Below are positions 25,731 to 35,973 of a stretch of 64,000 nt of DNA, one piece after another (position 1 is the stretch's first letter; the number at the start of each line of letters is the position of its first letter). Source of the DNA: Nocardia mangyaensis (GTDB taxonomy: Bacteria > Actinomycetota > Actinomycetes > Mycobacteriales > Mycobacteriaceae); contig NZ_CP018082.1 in the NCBI RefSeq assembly GCF_001886715.1, positions 5,456,001 through 5,520,000 on the forward strand, given 5' to 3'. The notes under the pieces are model-generated. The model worked only from the letters and a program-made list of their open reading frames with translations. It did no database searches and was not told the DNA's origin. Position numbers and translations under genes: made by a program.

Positions 25731-27254
25731 ATGAGCCCCGATTTCCTGGATCGCCTCGCCGCACAGGCCGACCGTATCCCGGATGCCTCGGCCCTCGGCA
25801 CGGTCGGCAAGCGCGCGCTCACCTATCGCGAACTGGTCGACACGATCGGCCGGGTCGCGCACAACCTCGCCCAGGCCGGATTACGGCCGGGCGATCGGAT
25901 GCTGTTCTCCATCCGGCCGAGTGTGTCCTCGGTGACCTTGATCTTCGGGGCGATCGCGGCGGGCGCGACGATCGTCTTCGTCGATCCCGGAGTCGGCCCC
26001 GAGTTGTTCGCCAAGCGGATCGGATTGGTCGAACCGGCTTGGGCGGCAACAGAATCCTTGCTCTACACCGTGAGCGGGCCCCTGGCAGCCTTCGGTCGCA
26101 GGCGCGGGTTGGCGCTGCCCCGGTTCGGCGCGCTCGATGTGCGCCACATCCACAGTGGCGTGTGGATGCCGGGCACACCGTTCGGTTCGACTCCGTTGCG
26201 CCGGATCACCGGCGACGCCTCCAGGACCGACCTGGCACCGGCCGATCCGGATGCCGCGGCGCTGATCGTGTTCACCTCCGGGACCACCGACGAGCCGAAA
26301 GCCGTTGTACACACGCGTGCTTCGCTGAGCGCCGGCCTCACCGCGATGGGCGGCCGGACCAGCCTGGCCCCCGGCGCCTTCCTGCACACCGAGCAACTCA
26401 TGATGGGCTTACCAGCGCTGATGACCGGCGCGCGCTGGGCGATGCCGCGCTATCCGCGCTTCGGCACCCACATCGACCCCGTGCGATTCACCCGCAATCT
26501 GCGCAGTGCCACCCACGCCTTCTACACACCCGCCGATCTGGCCCTCGCCCTCGACGCGCTCGAATCCGGCGCGATCACGCCCCCGCCACATCTGCGCCAG
26601 GTCGCGCTGGGTGGCGCGCCGGTCACCACCGCCCTCCTGCGCCGAGCCCGTCAATCGTTGCCCGACACCGAGTTCCTCGCCATCTACGGAATGACCGAGA
26701 TCCTGCCGGTGGCCGTCGCGACCGACACCGCCAAGCTCGCCCACGACGGTGACCTGCTCGGCGCACCCGTGCGCGGGGTCGTGGCCCGCGTCGCCGACGA
26801 CGGCGAACTCGTCCTGGCCGGCCCGAACCTGTGCCGCGGCTACCTCGGCGCCGAACCCCTCACCGAGGTCGCCACCGGCGACCTGGCCCGCTGGGACGAC
26901 GGCCAGTTGGTCCTCACCGGCCGCAAGAAGGACATGATGATCCGCGGCAAGACCAACATCTACCCCGGCCTCTACGAACCGGTGATCACCGCCATCGACG
27001 GCGTCCGCGAGGCGATCATGGTCGGCATCCCCGACGAGATCGGCGACGAAGCCATCGTCCTCGCCGTAGTAGCCGCTCCCGACGCCGGCGACATCGCCGC
27101 CCGCCTGCGCACCAGCCTCCCCCACCTCATCGACACCACCGCCCTCCCCGACGAGATCGTCGTCCTCGACCACATCCCGGTCACCGGCCGCACCAACAAA
27201 CCCGACCGCAACGCCTTGCGCGAACTGCTCGCCCAGCGCCGACGGGCTTCGTAG
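25731..27254 (+). CDS. Adenylate-forming enzyme, OleC/beta-lactone-synthetase-like AMP-binding protein
   Basis: A 507-residue ANL-superfamily enzyme. Motifs in order: P-loop VFTSGTTDEPKAV, MGLPALMTGARW, YGMTEILPVAVAT, GDLARWDDG and GRKKDMMIRGKTNIYPGLYEP with the C-terminal catalytic Lys (GRTNKPDR). The YGMTEILPVA segment resembles OleC proteins (YGxTEALPVA), which close beta-hydroxy acids into beta-lactones, rather than ordinary acyl-CoA ligases. ATG 25731 overlaps a small frame's TGA. No OleD reductase (short-chain dehydrogenase) is encoded in the window, so an OleC reaction would need one from elsewhere; a plain fatty acyl-AMP ligase is the alternative. Confidence 0.8.
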   Translation: MSPDFLDRLAAQADRIPDASALGTVGKRALTYRELVDTIGRVAHNLAQAGLRPGDRMLFSIRPSVSSVTLIFGAIAAGATIVFVDPGVGPELFAKRIGLVEPAWAATESLLYTVSGPLAAFGRRRGLALPRFGALDVRHIHSGVWMPGTPFGSTPLRRITGDASRTDLAPADPDAAALIVFTSGTTDEPKAVVHTRASLSAGLTAMGGRTSLAPGAFLHTEQLMMGLPALMTGARWAMPRYPRFGTHIDPVRFTRNLRSATHAFYTPADLALALDALESGAITPPPHLRQVALGGAPVTTALLRRARQSLPDTEFLAIYGMTEILPVAVATDTAKLAHDGDLLGAPVRGVVARVADDGELVLAGPNLCRGYLGAEPLTEVATGDLARWDDGQLVLTGRKKDMMIRGKTNIYPGLYEPVITAIDGVREAIMVGIPDEIGDEAIVLAVVAAPDAGDIAARLRTSLPHLIDTTALPDEIVVLDHIPVTGRTNKPDRNALRELLAQRRRAS

Positions 27255-27261
27255 CATTCTG

Positions 27262-27289
27262 TACACGGTGTAGCGCGCGAGTACACTGT
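27262..27289 (+). promoter_or_regulatory. vapBC promoter/operator with leaderless start
   Basis: The perfect palindrome TACACGGTGTA (27262-27272) is followed by a second GTACACTGT (27281-27289). The TACACT at 27282-27287 lies seven bases before the antitoxin ATG, consistent with a -10 element of a leaderless transcript autoregulated by the antitoxin. Confidence 0.5.
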
Positions 27290-27294
27290 CGACC

Positions 27295-27546
27295 ATGAAG
27301 CAGATCGCGCAACGCGACCTTCGCAACGACAGCGGAAGAGTGCTCGCCGCGGTCGAAGCGGGCGAGAGCTTCATCATCACCCGCAACGGCAATCCCGTGG
27401 CCAAACTGGAGCCGCTCGTCCGCCGGACCTTCGTGCCCGTGGCCGAACTCGCGCGGACCAGCGCACGGCTCCCGCATGTCGATTACGCCCAGTGGCGGGC
27501 CGATCTGGATGCCATGATCGACCAGGAAATGCCCGACCGTGAGTGA
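27295..27546 (+). CDS. Type II antitoxin, Phd/YefM (VapB) family
   Basis: An 83-residue antitoxin. The N-terminal MKQIAQRDLRNDSGRVL and FIITRNGNPVAKLEPL are typical of the Phd/YefM DNA-binding domain; the C-terminal ~35 residues (DYAQWRADLDAMIDQEM) form the toxin-neutralising tail. It overlaps the toxin gene by eight bases, as usual for vapBC pairs. There is no ribosome binding site, and a -10-like TACACT lies seven bases before the ATG, so translation is probably leaderless. It should repress its own promoter at the palindrome just upstream. Confidence 0.88.
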   Translation: MKQIAQRDLRNDSGRVLAAVEAGESFIITRNGNPVAKLEPLVRRTFVPVAELARTSARLPHVDYAQWRADLDAMIDQEMPDRE

Positions 27547-27952
27547 TTCCGCCGTGCCGCTGTACATCCTCCTGGACACGTCGGTTCTGATCGACTACGC
27601 CGAGATACACGCGAGTCTGCCTGACGACGCCGATGCCGCGATCAGCGCCGTGAGCCTCGCCGAACTCGCCGCCGGGATCCACGCAACGAAGGACCCGGTA
27701 CGGCAGGCGCAGCGTCAACTTCAGTTCCAGTGGGTGGTTCGATCGTTCGATCCGCTCGCTTTCGATGCCGAGACAGCGCACGTGTATGGCTCGCTGGCCC
27801 TGCTGGTCGAACAGGTCGGTCGAAAGCCGCGCGGTCGCGTGGCCAACCTGCAGATCGCGGCGACCGCCGTCCAACACGCGCTGCCGCTCTACACCCGCAA
27901 TCCGGACGACTTCAAGGGGCTGGGTCCGCTACTCGACGTCGTGTCCGTGTAA
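27539..27952 (+). CDS. PIN-domain toxin (VapC family) with an Asn at a conserved acidic position
   Basis: A 137-residue PIN-domain protein; VapC toxins cleave tRNA or rRNA using a cluster of acidic residues. Asp13 (LLDTSVLIDY) and Glu42 (SLAELAAGI) are in place, as is the later NPDDF. The segment VANLQIAATA carries Asn103 where family members normally have Asp (DLxIAATA), which could weaken or abolish nuclease activity. Start is GTG 27539, eight bases inside the antitoxin gene. The gene is otherwise full length. Whether the toxin is active needs testing. Confidence 0.87.
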   Translation: MSDSAVPLYILLDTSVLIDYAEIHASLPDDADAAISAVSLAELAAGIHATKDPVRQAQRQLQFQWVVRSFDPLAFDAETAHVYGSLALLVEQVGRKPRGRVANLQIAATAVQHALPLYTRNPDDFKGLGPLLDVVSV

Positions 27953-27967
27953 GCGAGGGCGTGCACG

Positions 27968-29281
27968 TCAGTGCCGCGTGGTCACGGGATGCGAGATTCC
28001 GCGCGCCAGGGGTGCGACGGTGTGGTCGGCCAGGGTTTCGATGGTGGCGTGCTCGAGCACGGTGTCGACGTAGCAGAAGGTGATCGACAGGGTGGCGTCG
28101 AGGGTGGCCACGGCGACTGTCAGGGCGCTGGCGCAGGGGTTGGTCCCTGCGACTGTGAGGGCCGAGATATGGAGGGGCTCTGGGGTTTCGGGCTGAGTGA
28201 GGCGGCCGAGGTTGCTCATGGTGACATTCCAGGGGGCGCGGCGGTCGATGAGTTCGATGGTGCGCCTGCCGGATTCGAGGGTGCGGGGGCAGCCGTAGCG
28301 GATCGCGGCCAGAGCGGAGAGATCGGCGCCGCGGGTCAAGCGCTGGGAGAGTTGCCCTTTCGCGGTTCGGGCAGCATCCCAGAGTGACTTTTCGGGTCCG
28401 TAGGGGACGAAAGTGGGGACAACGGCGGTGAACATGCCGGGTTCGTCGTCGTCCGGAGCGGGGTGCAGTCGCGAGCGTAGGTCCACCGGTATGCCGATAC
28501 CGGCGACACCGGAGCGCCGCGGGCGGGCGAGGTCGCCGAGGGCACCCGCCAGTGCGGCGGCGAGGGCGGCGTTGACGGTGACGCCTTCCTGCTGGCAGCG
28601 GGCGCGCAGGGCGGCGAGCTGCGCGCCCTCGATGGTGCGAATCACTGTGCGGGTGCGGCGAATCGCAAGCGGTGGCAGGACGCCGGGGAGTTTGGTGGCG
28701 CGTCGGATGACGGCGGTGAGCTGCCCGGCCAGGTTGGCGCGCAGGCAGCGCAACAGCCCGGTGTGCGCGGCCGGGATCAGATCGTCGGGAGCGGGGATCG
28801 GTGGGCGCGAGGTCGCCGGAGGCTCTTCGCCGAAGGCACAGGCGAGAATTCGCCAGCCGAGCGCCGTCATCGAGCGGCCGTCGAGCAGCACGTGGGACAG
28901 CACCAGGATCAGATCGTGGTGTTCCTCGCAAGTGCCTGGGCGCCAAGCGAGATCGATGAGCCGGCCCGACGCTGTCGACAGGTCGATCGGGGTGGCGAGC
29001 TGGTCGTCGAAGACGGTGTGCCACTCGTCGGGGTCGGTGACGATGCGGTGTAGGACCGGGAGGTGTGGGTCGGCCGAGGTCACGAAGCTCGGACCGTCGG
29101 TCACCACCGCGCGCAGCAGCGGAAACTCCGCGACCACCGCATTCGCGGCCTCCTCCAACCGATACGCCCCGATCGGCCCGCGCACCCGCAACCGAACCAC
29201 ACAGTTGGCGGGCGAGAGCTGGTCGATGAGCCAGAACCACCGCTGCGCCGCCGACAGCGGTCGCACGACCTCTTCGCCCAT
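27968..29281 (-). CDS. PapA5-like / condensation-domain-type acyltransferase
   Basis: A 437-residue acyltransferase of the BAHD/condensation superfamily. The catalytic motif appears as LSHVLLDG with His130 and Asp134-Gly135; the preceding position, the first His of HHxxxDG, is Ser, as in PapA5-type polyketide-associated acyltransferases. NVTMSNLGRLT near the C-terminus resembles the second conserved region (NSNIG-like). PapA proteins transfer acyl chains onto alcohols of complex lipids. It lies 15 bases from the vapC stop on the opposite strand and its partner substrate is unknown; the OleA-like cluster nearby could supply one, but that is only position-based. Confidence 0.78.
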   Translation of the reverse strand: MGEEVVRPLSAAQRWFWLIDQLSPANCVVRLRVRGPIGAYRLEEAANAVVAEFPLLRAVVTDGPSFVTSADPHLPVLHRIVTDPDEWHTVFDDQLATPIDLSTASGRLIDLAWRPGTCEEHHDLILVLSHVLLDGRSMTALGWRILACAFGEEPPATSRPPIPAPDDLIPAAHTGLLRCLRANLAGQLTAVIRRATKLPGVLPPLAIRRTRTVIRTIEGAQLAALRARCQQEGVTVNAALAAALAGALGDLARPRRSGVAGIGIPVDLRSRLHPAPDDDEPGMFTAVVPTFVPYGPEKSLWDAARTAKGQLSQRLTRGADLSALAAIRYGCPRTLESGRRTIELIDRRAPWNVTMSNLGRLTQPETPEPLHISALTVAGTNPCASALTVAVATLDATLSITFCYVDTVLEHATIETLADHTVAPLARGISHPVTTRH

Positions 29282-29407
29282 GGCCCGAGCGTAGGGCCTG
29301 ACGACCCCGTCGCGTGCCCCAGTGACCGAGACGCCGGTCGCGCTCGCCACACTCCGTCGCGGGCAGAATCCTGTCCTCCGCATCTATCGTGCCGGTTACT
29401 ACGTGCG

Positions 29408-29413
29408 TATTAT
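29408..29413 (+). promoter_or_regulatory. -10 element TATTAT before the BrnT-like toxin
   Basis: TATTAT is followed by seven bases and ATG 29421, the spacing expected for a leaderless transcript. It supports the ATG at 29421 over the ATG at 29412, which overlaps this element. Confidence 0.45.
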
Positions 29414-29420
29414 GGACCTC

Positions 29421-29699
29421 ATGGGTTTCGAGTGGCCTGATTGGGCGATCGCTCACCTGATCGGCATCGAACCCAGCGAGGTTCGGCAGGTCCTCGCAGC
29501 GTCACGACGGTGGCCACGCCCGGCCTTCGACGGCCAGGTGTCCGTCCTGACGGTGTGGGGGCGCACCACGGCGGGCCGCCCGCTGATCGTGGTCACACGA
29601 CAGCGCGACGACTGGACGTGGGTGATCATCGGCGCCCGCGCGATGCGCGCCGAGGAACTGGCGCGATTCGAGCAGTGGGAAAGTGAGACCCGATCATGA
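29421..29699 (+). CDS. BrnT-like toxin of a type II toxin-antitoxin pair
   Basis: A 92-residue protein whose second half resembles BrnT-family ribonuclease toxins: VLTVWGRTTAGRPLIVVTRQ followed by WVIIGARAMRAEELARFEQWE (compare IISARxxxxxExxxYE). The N-terminal part differs from BrnT (no FEWDxxK...H stretch) and instead contains WAIAHLIGIEPSEVRQVL, which may be an added helix-turn-helix-like element. The ATG at 29421 is preferred because a TATTAT lies seven bases upstream. The TGA overlaps the antitoxin ATG (ATGA). Toxin activity is inferred from position and fold likeness. Confidence 0.65.
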   Translation: MGFEWPDWAIAHLIGIEPSEVRQVLAASRRWPRPAFDGQVSVLTVWGRTTAGRPLIVVTRQRDDWTWVIIGARAMRAEELARFEQWESETRS

Positions 29700-30013
29700 G
29701 CGATCTTCCGTCCAGCAAAGAAGAACTCGCCGATTTCATGGATCGGCTGAGCTTCTCCGACACCCCCGCCGACGCCCCGCCACGCCTGCCCGCCAACGAA
29801 GACATCATGGTGACGACGTCGATCCGCCTCCCCCTCGGCCTGCATTCCCGCCTCAAGGAACTGGCGGACGAACGCCGAGTCGGCGTCTCCACGCTCCTGC
29901 GCGAATGGGCCGAAGCGGCGGTCGCCGAGATCGACGACGAAGACCAGATGATCTCGTTGGCCGAGGCCAAGCGCGCCCTGTCCCGAGTCCACCCGATTCA
30001 TCGAGCCAGCTGA
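29696..30013 (+). CDS. Ribbon-helix-helix antitoxin of the BrnT-like pair
   Basis: A 105-residue CopG/Arc-type protein. The first ~37 residues are acidic and probably disordered (toxin binding or linker); residues 38-72 (VTTSIRLPLGLHSRL, then VGVSTLLREWAEAAV) form the ribbon-helix-helix DNA-binding domain. The order toxin then antitoxin matches BrnT/BrnA-type modules. It overlaps the toxin stop by four bases. The antitoxin probably represses the leaderless promoter upstream of the toxin. Confidence 0.72.
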   Translation: MSDLPSSKEELADFMDRLSFSDTPADAPPRLPANEDIMVTTSIRLPLGLHSRLKELADERRVGVSTLLREWAEAAVAEIDDEDQMISLAEAKRALSRVHPIHRAS

Positions 30014-30331
30014 ACCGGCCGTCATTTCGAATCGGTCCCGACCGTCCACAGCGAACTGATCGGACAGCCTGAGTGACGATCTGCCGAAGGGGTGGGTGAC
30101 GATCTGCCGCCCGCCTCGCCCGGTGGAGACGTTTGTGGTCACGCTGCCTGCGCGATGGCTGCCGAGGTAGCAAAAGCCCAGATCAGTGCCCGGCAGATTG
30201 CGATCTGCCTGGAACCTGTCTTCCTCGTGGCGAGCGCGGCGGCGATCACCGTGCCTGCGCGTTCCTTGCGGGATTGCCGGAAACAGGGGAAGCGGTAGGC
30301 TCGGCTCGCCTGTGACGACGAGGAGCTGACC
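30014..30331. other. Gene-free interval with a short direct repeat
   Basis: No gene is supportable. It contains two copies of GTGACGATCTGCCG (30073-30086 and 30096-30109) 23 bases apart, upstream of the Uma2 gene, which could be regulatory half-sites or a slippage product. Confidence 0.4.
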
Positions 30332-30943
30332 ATGACCGCGGCGCATCCGGACGAGACGCATCGCATCACTGCCGAGGAATTCCTGGCGGCCGAGCCCGAC
30401 TCGCTCAGTAGCACCTTCGGCGATTTCGAGGTCATTGACGGGCTCGTCGTGCGCGCGATGGCACAGAGTGAGGCACACAGTCGGGTGGTGCGTCGGCTGG
30501 CCGCTGCGCTCGAAGACGCACGCGACCCTGCCGGGCCTTGCTTGCGGATCGGGTCGGACGTGGCGGTGCGATTCGCGGATGCCGAGGAGGGATCTGCCGA
30601 CCGCCGACTCAATGTCAGGTACCCCGACATCTTCGTGCGCGACTGTGAACCGTACGACGTCAACACCGTTCGTGACCACATCACGCTGGTCGCCGAAGTC
30701 GCCTCACGGGAGACGGTCGACAGCGACACCGGGGTGAAATACCAGCTCTACGCTCGCGCGGGCATCGCGGTCTACCTGATCGTGCACTTCGACAAGAGCT
30801 GGGAACTCATCGACCGAATCGAGGAGTACCGGCTCGACTGGTCCGGGATGCGGTACATGCCGCACCGAGTGCATCGCACGGCGCTGGTTCTGGACACTCC
30901 GGTCACGTTGGCCGTCACCCTCGACTCACTGCATCGTCCATAA
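30332..30943 (+). CDS. Uma2 family (DUF820) PD-(D/E)XK-type endonuclease
   Basis: A 203-residue protein. Conserved elements include TAEEFLAAEPDS near the N-terminus, VIDGLVVRAM, RYPDIFVRDC (the PD-type acidic motif) and LVAEVASRETVDSD with KYQLYARAGI, characteristic of the Uma2 restriction-nuclease-like family common in actinomycetes and cyanobacteria. The function of these proteins is not established; they often occur near toxin-antitoxin genes. The ATG at 30332 is preceded by a GAGGAGCTGACC site. The gene sits in the toxin-antitoxin-rich island and may have arrived with it. Confidence 0.8.
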   Translation: MTAAHPDETHRITAEEFLAAEPDSLSSTFGDFEVIDGLVVRAMAQSEAHSRVVRRLAAALEDARDPAGPCLRIGSDVAVRFADAEEGSADRRLNVRYPDIFVRDCEPYDVNTVRDHITLVAEVASRETVDSDTGVKYQLYARAGIAVYLIVHFDKSWELIDRIEEYRLDWSGMRYMPHRVHRTALVLDTPVTLAVTLDSLHRP

Positions 30944-31073
30944 CACTCTCGGCGCCGTGCGGGTGCCGCCCACCGCGAACGGGTGGCGGCAGGCGGGGTC
31001 TCCGGCGCGGGACCGTCGTTGCGGCAGTGCCGCGGCCATGGCGGTCGCGATGGACTCGGCCCCGGCGCGCAGG

Positions 31074-31436
31074 TCAGCCCGCAGGTCCGGCGAGCCGCGC
31101 ACGGGGAACGAGCGGTTGGACCAATCCGCTCCCCAGGTTGTCGCGGAGATCCCAGATTCTGGGGACGGGTACGCGGGTGACAGGGACTTCTGGATCGAGC
31201 TTTTCAGGGCGGCGACGGCTTGCGCGGCTCGGTTGACGTTTCCTGTTCGGGTGAAGTGGTGGATCACCGAGAGGACATCGATGGTCCAGTGCTGCGGGGC
31301 GATCCAGCGGTTGTCGGCTTCCAAGGCAGTGCGGCACTGATCGCCGAGGGGATCGGGGTTGAGTGTCCTGACGGCGGGCCTCGTCGCGGATGAGGTCGAA
31401 CAGGAAGGCCTGCGGGGAGTGTCCGCGGCGCACATA
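31074..31436 (-). pseudogene. Decayed vapC-type PIN-domain toxin
   Basis: Fragments of one VapC protein lie in different minus-strand frames. One frame shows AFLFDLIRDEAR and, further on, VPVTRVPVPRIWDLRDNL, while another carries TALEADNRWIAPQHWTIDVL and NRAAQAVAAL between them. In order these match PIN toxins of the LPVTRVP-PRIWELRxNL group, interrupted by at least two frameshifts, and the N-terminal Asp motif and C-terminal end are not intact. Continued homology may extend to about 31000. No matching antitoxin is visible. I therefore call it a remnant of a third toxin system in this island. Confidence 0.55.
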
Positions 31437-31447
31437 CCGGATGCGAC

Positions 31448-31477
31448 GAAGGCCCCCGCGTCATGACGGGGGCCTTC
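31448..31477. terminator. Strong bidirectional hairpin after secA
   Basis: GAAGGCCCCCG (31448-31458) and CGGGGGCCTTC (31467-31477) form a perfect 11-bp stem around an 8-base loop, 12 bases beyond the secA stop on the minus strand. Confidence 0.75.
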
Positions 31478-31488
31478 GGTGGAGTTAC

Positions 31489-34308
<2,820 letters not shown>

Positions 34309-34493
34309 GGGTCTCGTCAGTCCTCTGGTCGGAGTTTTTCGGCTAGTCAGCCACGGTGTAGTGGGCGTTGTGGGCCATCGTAGTCCGCAGACCACCGTAC
34401 CCGGCGGCGTGTACCCGTGCCCGGTGTACCGGGGGCTCGTATCGGCCCAGGTCACGGCGTCCGATGAGCGCCCTTGCCCGGCACCGCGATCCA

Positions 34494-34511
34494 CCTACGT
34501 TGACGTAGGAT
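34494..34511 (+). promoter_or_regulatory. Palindromic operator (TACG-N4-CGTA) overlapping the promoter
   Basis: CCTACGT-TG-ACGTAGG (34494-34509) is a perfect inverted repeat directly before the acyltransferase start; its right half overlaps a -10-like TAGGAT (34506-34511). The same TACG-N4-CGTA core occurs in the promoters of the ferredoxin reductase and second desaturase genes. Confidence 0.6.
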
Positions 34512-35973
34512 GTCCAACGTGCCCGATCTGCGCCATACGGCACCGGAAGGAGCTTCGGAGCGCGTGATCACGAGACTGACGCCGCAGGACGCGTCGTTCT
34601 ATCGGCTCGAGTCGAGCAGCAACCCGATCCACATCGGCTCTCTCGCGATCCTCCAGAACACCTCCCCCGATGCCACGGGCCAGGTCCTGGATTACGAACG
34701 CCTCATCGACCTGGTCGAATCCCGGCTGCCGCTGGTGCCGCGCTACCGCCGCAAGGTGCGCGAGATCCCGCTGGCGCTGGGCCGGCCGGTGTGGGTCGAG
34801 GACAGCCGATTCGACATCAGCTATCACATCCGCCGCTCCGCGCTGCCCGGTCCCGGCAGCGACGAACAGCTCTACGACCTGGTCGCCCGGCTCGCCTCGC
34901 GTCCACTGGATCAGGGCAGGCCGCTGTGGGAGATGTATCTGATCGAGGGGCTGGCCGACGGCCGCAGCGCGGTGTTCACCAAGTCGCACTCCGCACTCGT
35001 CGACGGTGACACCGCGCTCGAGATCGGGCACGTGATCCTCGACAACAGCCCGCTGCCGCGGGAACTGGCCGACGACGCGTGGCGCGCGCCGCGCGAACCC
35101 AGCGATGTGGAGTTGCTCGCCGGGGCACTCTCGCAACTGGCCGCCCAACCCGGCGAGGCCTACGAGGTCGTGCGCGACGCGGGATCGAACGCGTTCGGGG
35201 TGGTGCGCGGCACCCGGATGGCGGTCAGAGCCGCGGCCAACGCCGTGCGCGCGGCGACCTCGGGCGCACCCGACAGCCCGCTCAACGCGCGCACCTCCCG
35301 CAGCCGCCGCTTCGATGTGGTCCGCACCGACCTCGAGGACTACCGCACGATCCGGCGCCACTTCGACTGCTCCATCAACGACACGGTGCTGGCCGTGGTC
35401 ACCGGCGCGCTGCGCAACTGGCTGCTCTCGCGCAACGAGGCGCTGGTCGAGTCGACGAATCTGCGCGCGGTGGTGCCGATGTCGGTCTACGTCGACGGCG
35501 ACAACCAGCTGACCCCGGCCAGCGAGGTGTCCTCGTTCCTGATCGACCTGCCGGTCGGCGAACCGAACCCGACGATGCGCCTGTCCCACATCTCGCACGC
35601 CACCGAGGCCACCGCCCGGCAGCGGCGCGGGGTGCGGGCGCGCACGCTGGTCCATCTGGCCGGATTCGCCCCGGCCAGCCTGCACGCCATGAGTGTGCGG
35701 GCGGCGAGTACCTTCGCCGACAACACGTTCAATCTGGTGATCACCAACGCGCCGGGACCACAGACCGCGATGTACATCGGCGGAGCGCGGATGCTGGAGA
35801 TGTATCCGGTCTCGCCGCTGCTGCGCAACCAGACCTTGAGTTTCGGGCTCACCTCGTACGACGGTCAGGTCTTCTACGGACTCAACGCCGACCGAGACGC
35901 CATGGCCGATATCGACGTCCTCGCGGCGTCGGTGCACGAATCGATGGAGGAGTTGCTCGGTGCCTGTCTCTGA
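34510..35973 (+). CDS. WS/DGAT-family acyltransferase with Ser at the catalytic His position
   Basis: A 487-residue protein of the wax ester synthase/diacylglycerol acyltransferase family (Tgs in mycobacteria), which makes storage triacylglycerol or wax esters at the membrane. The active-site motif HHxxxDG reads H160-S161-ALV-D165-G166, so the second, normally catalytic His is Ser. The rest looks normal: PLWEMYLIEGL, later SINDTVLAVVTGALR and NLVITNAPGP (the ND/NxPGP region). It may be inactive or act differently. Start is ATG 34510; GTG 34519, seven bases after TAGGAT, would be a leaderless alternative. It overlaps the next gene by 14 bases. Confidence 0.87.
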   Translation: MSNVPDLRHTAPEGASERVITRLTPQDASFYRLESSSNPIHIGSLAILQNTSPDATGQVLDYERLIDLVESRLPLVPRYRRKVREIPLALGRPVWVEDSRFDISYHIRRSALPGPGSDEQLYDLVARLASRPLDQGRPLWEMYLIEGLADGRSAVFTKSHSALVDGDTALEIGHVILDNSPLPRELADDAWRAPREPSDVELLAGALSQLAAQPGEAYEVVRDAGSNAFGVVRGTRMAVRAAANAVRAATSGAPDSPLNARTSRSRRFDVVRTDLEDYRTIRRHFDCSINDTVLAVVTGALRNWLLSRNEALVESTNLRAVVPMSVYVDGDNQLTPASEVSSFLIDLPVGEPNPTMRLSHISHATEATARQRRGVRARTLVHLAGFAPASLHAMSVRAASTFADNTFNLVITNAPGPQTAMYIGGARMLEMYPVSPLLRNQTLSFGLTSYDGQVFYGLNADRDAMADIDVLAASVHESMEELLGACL

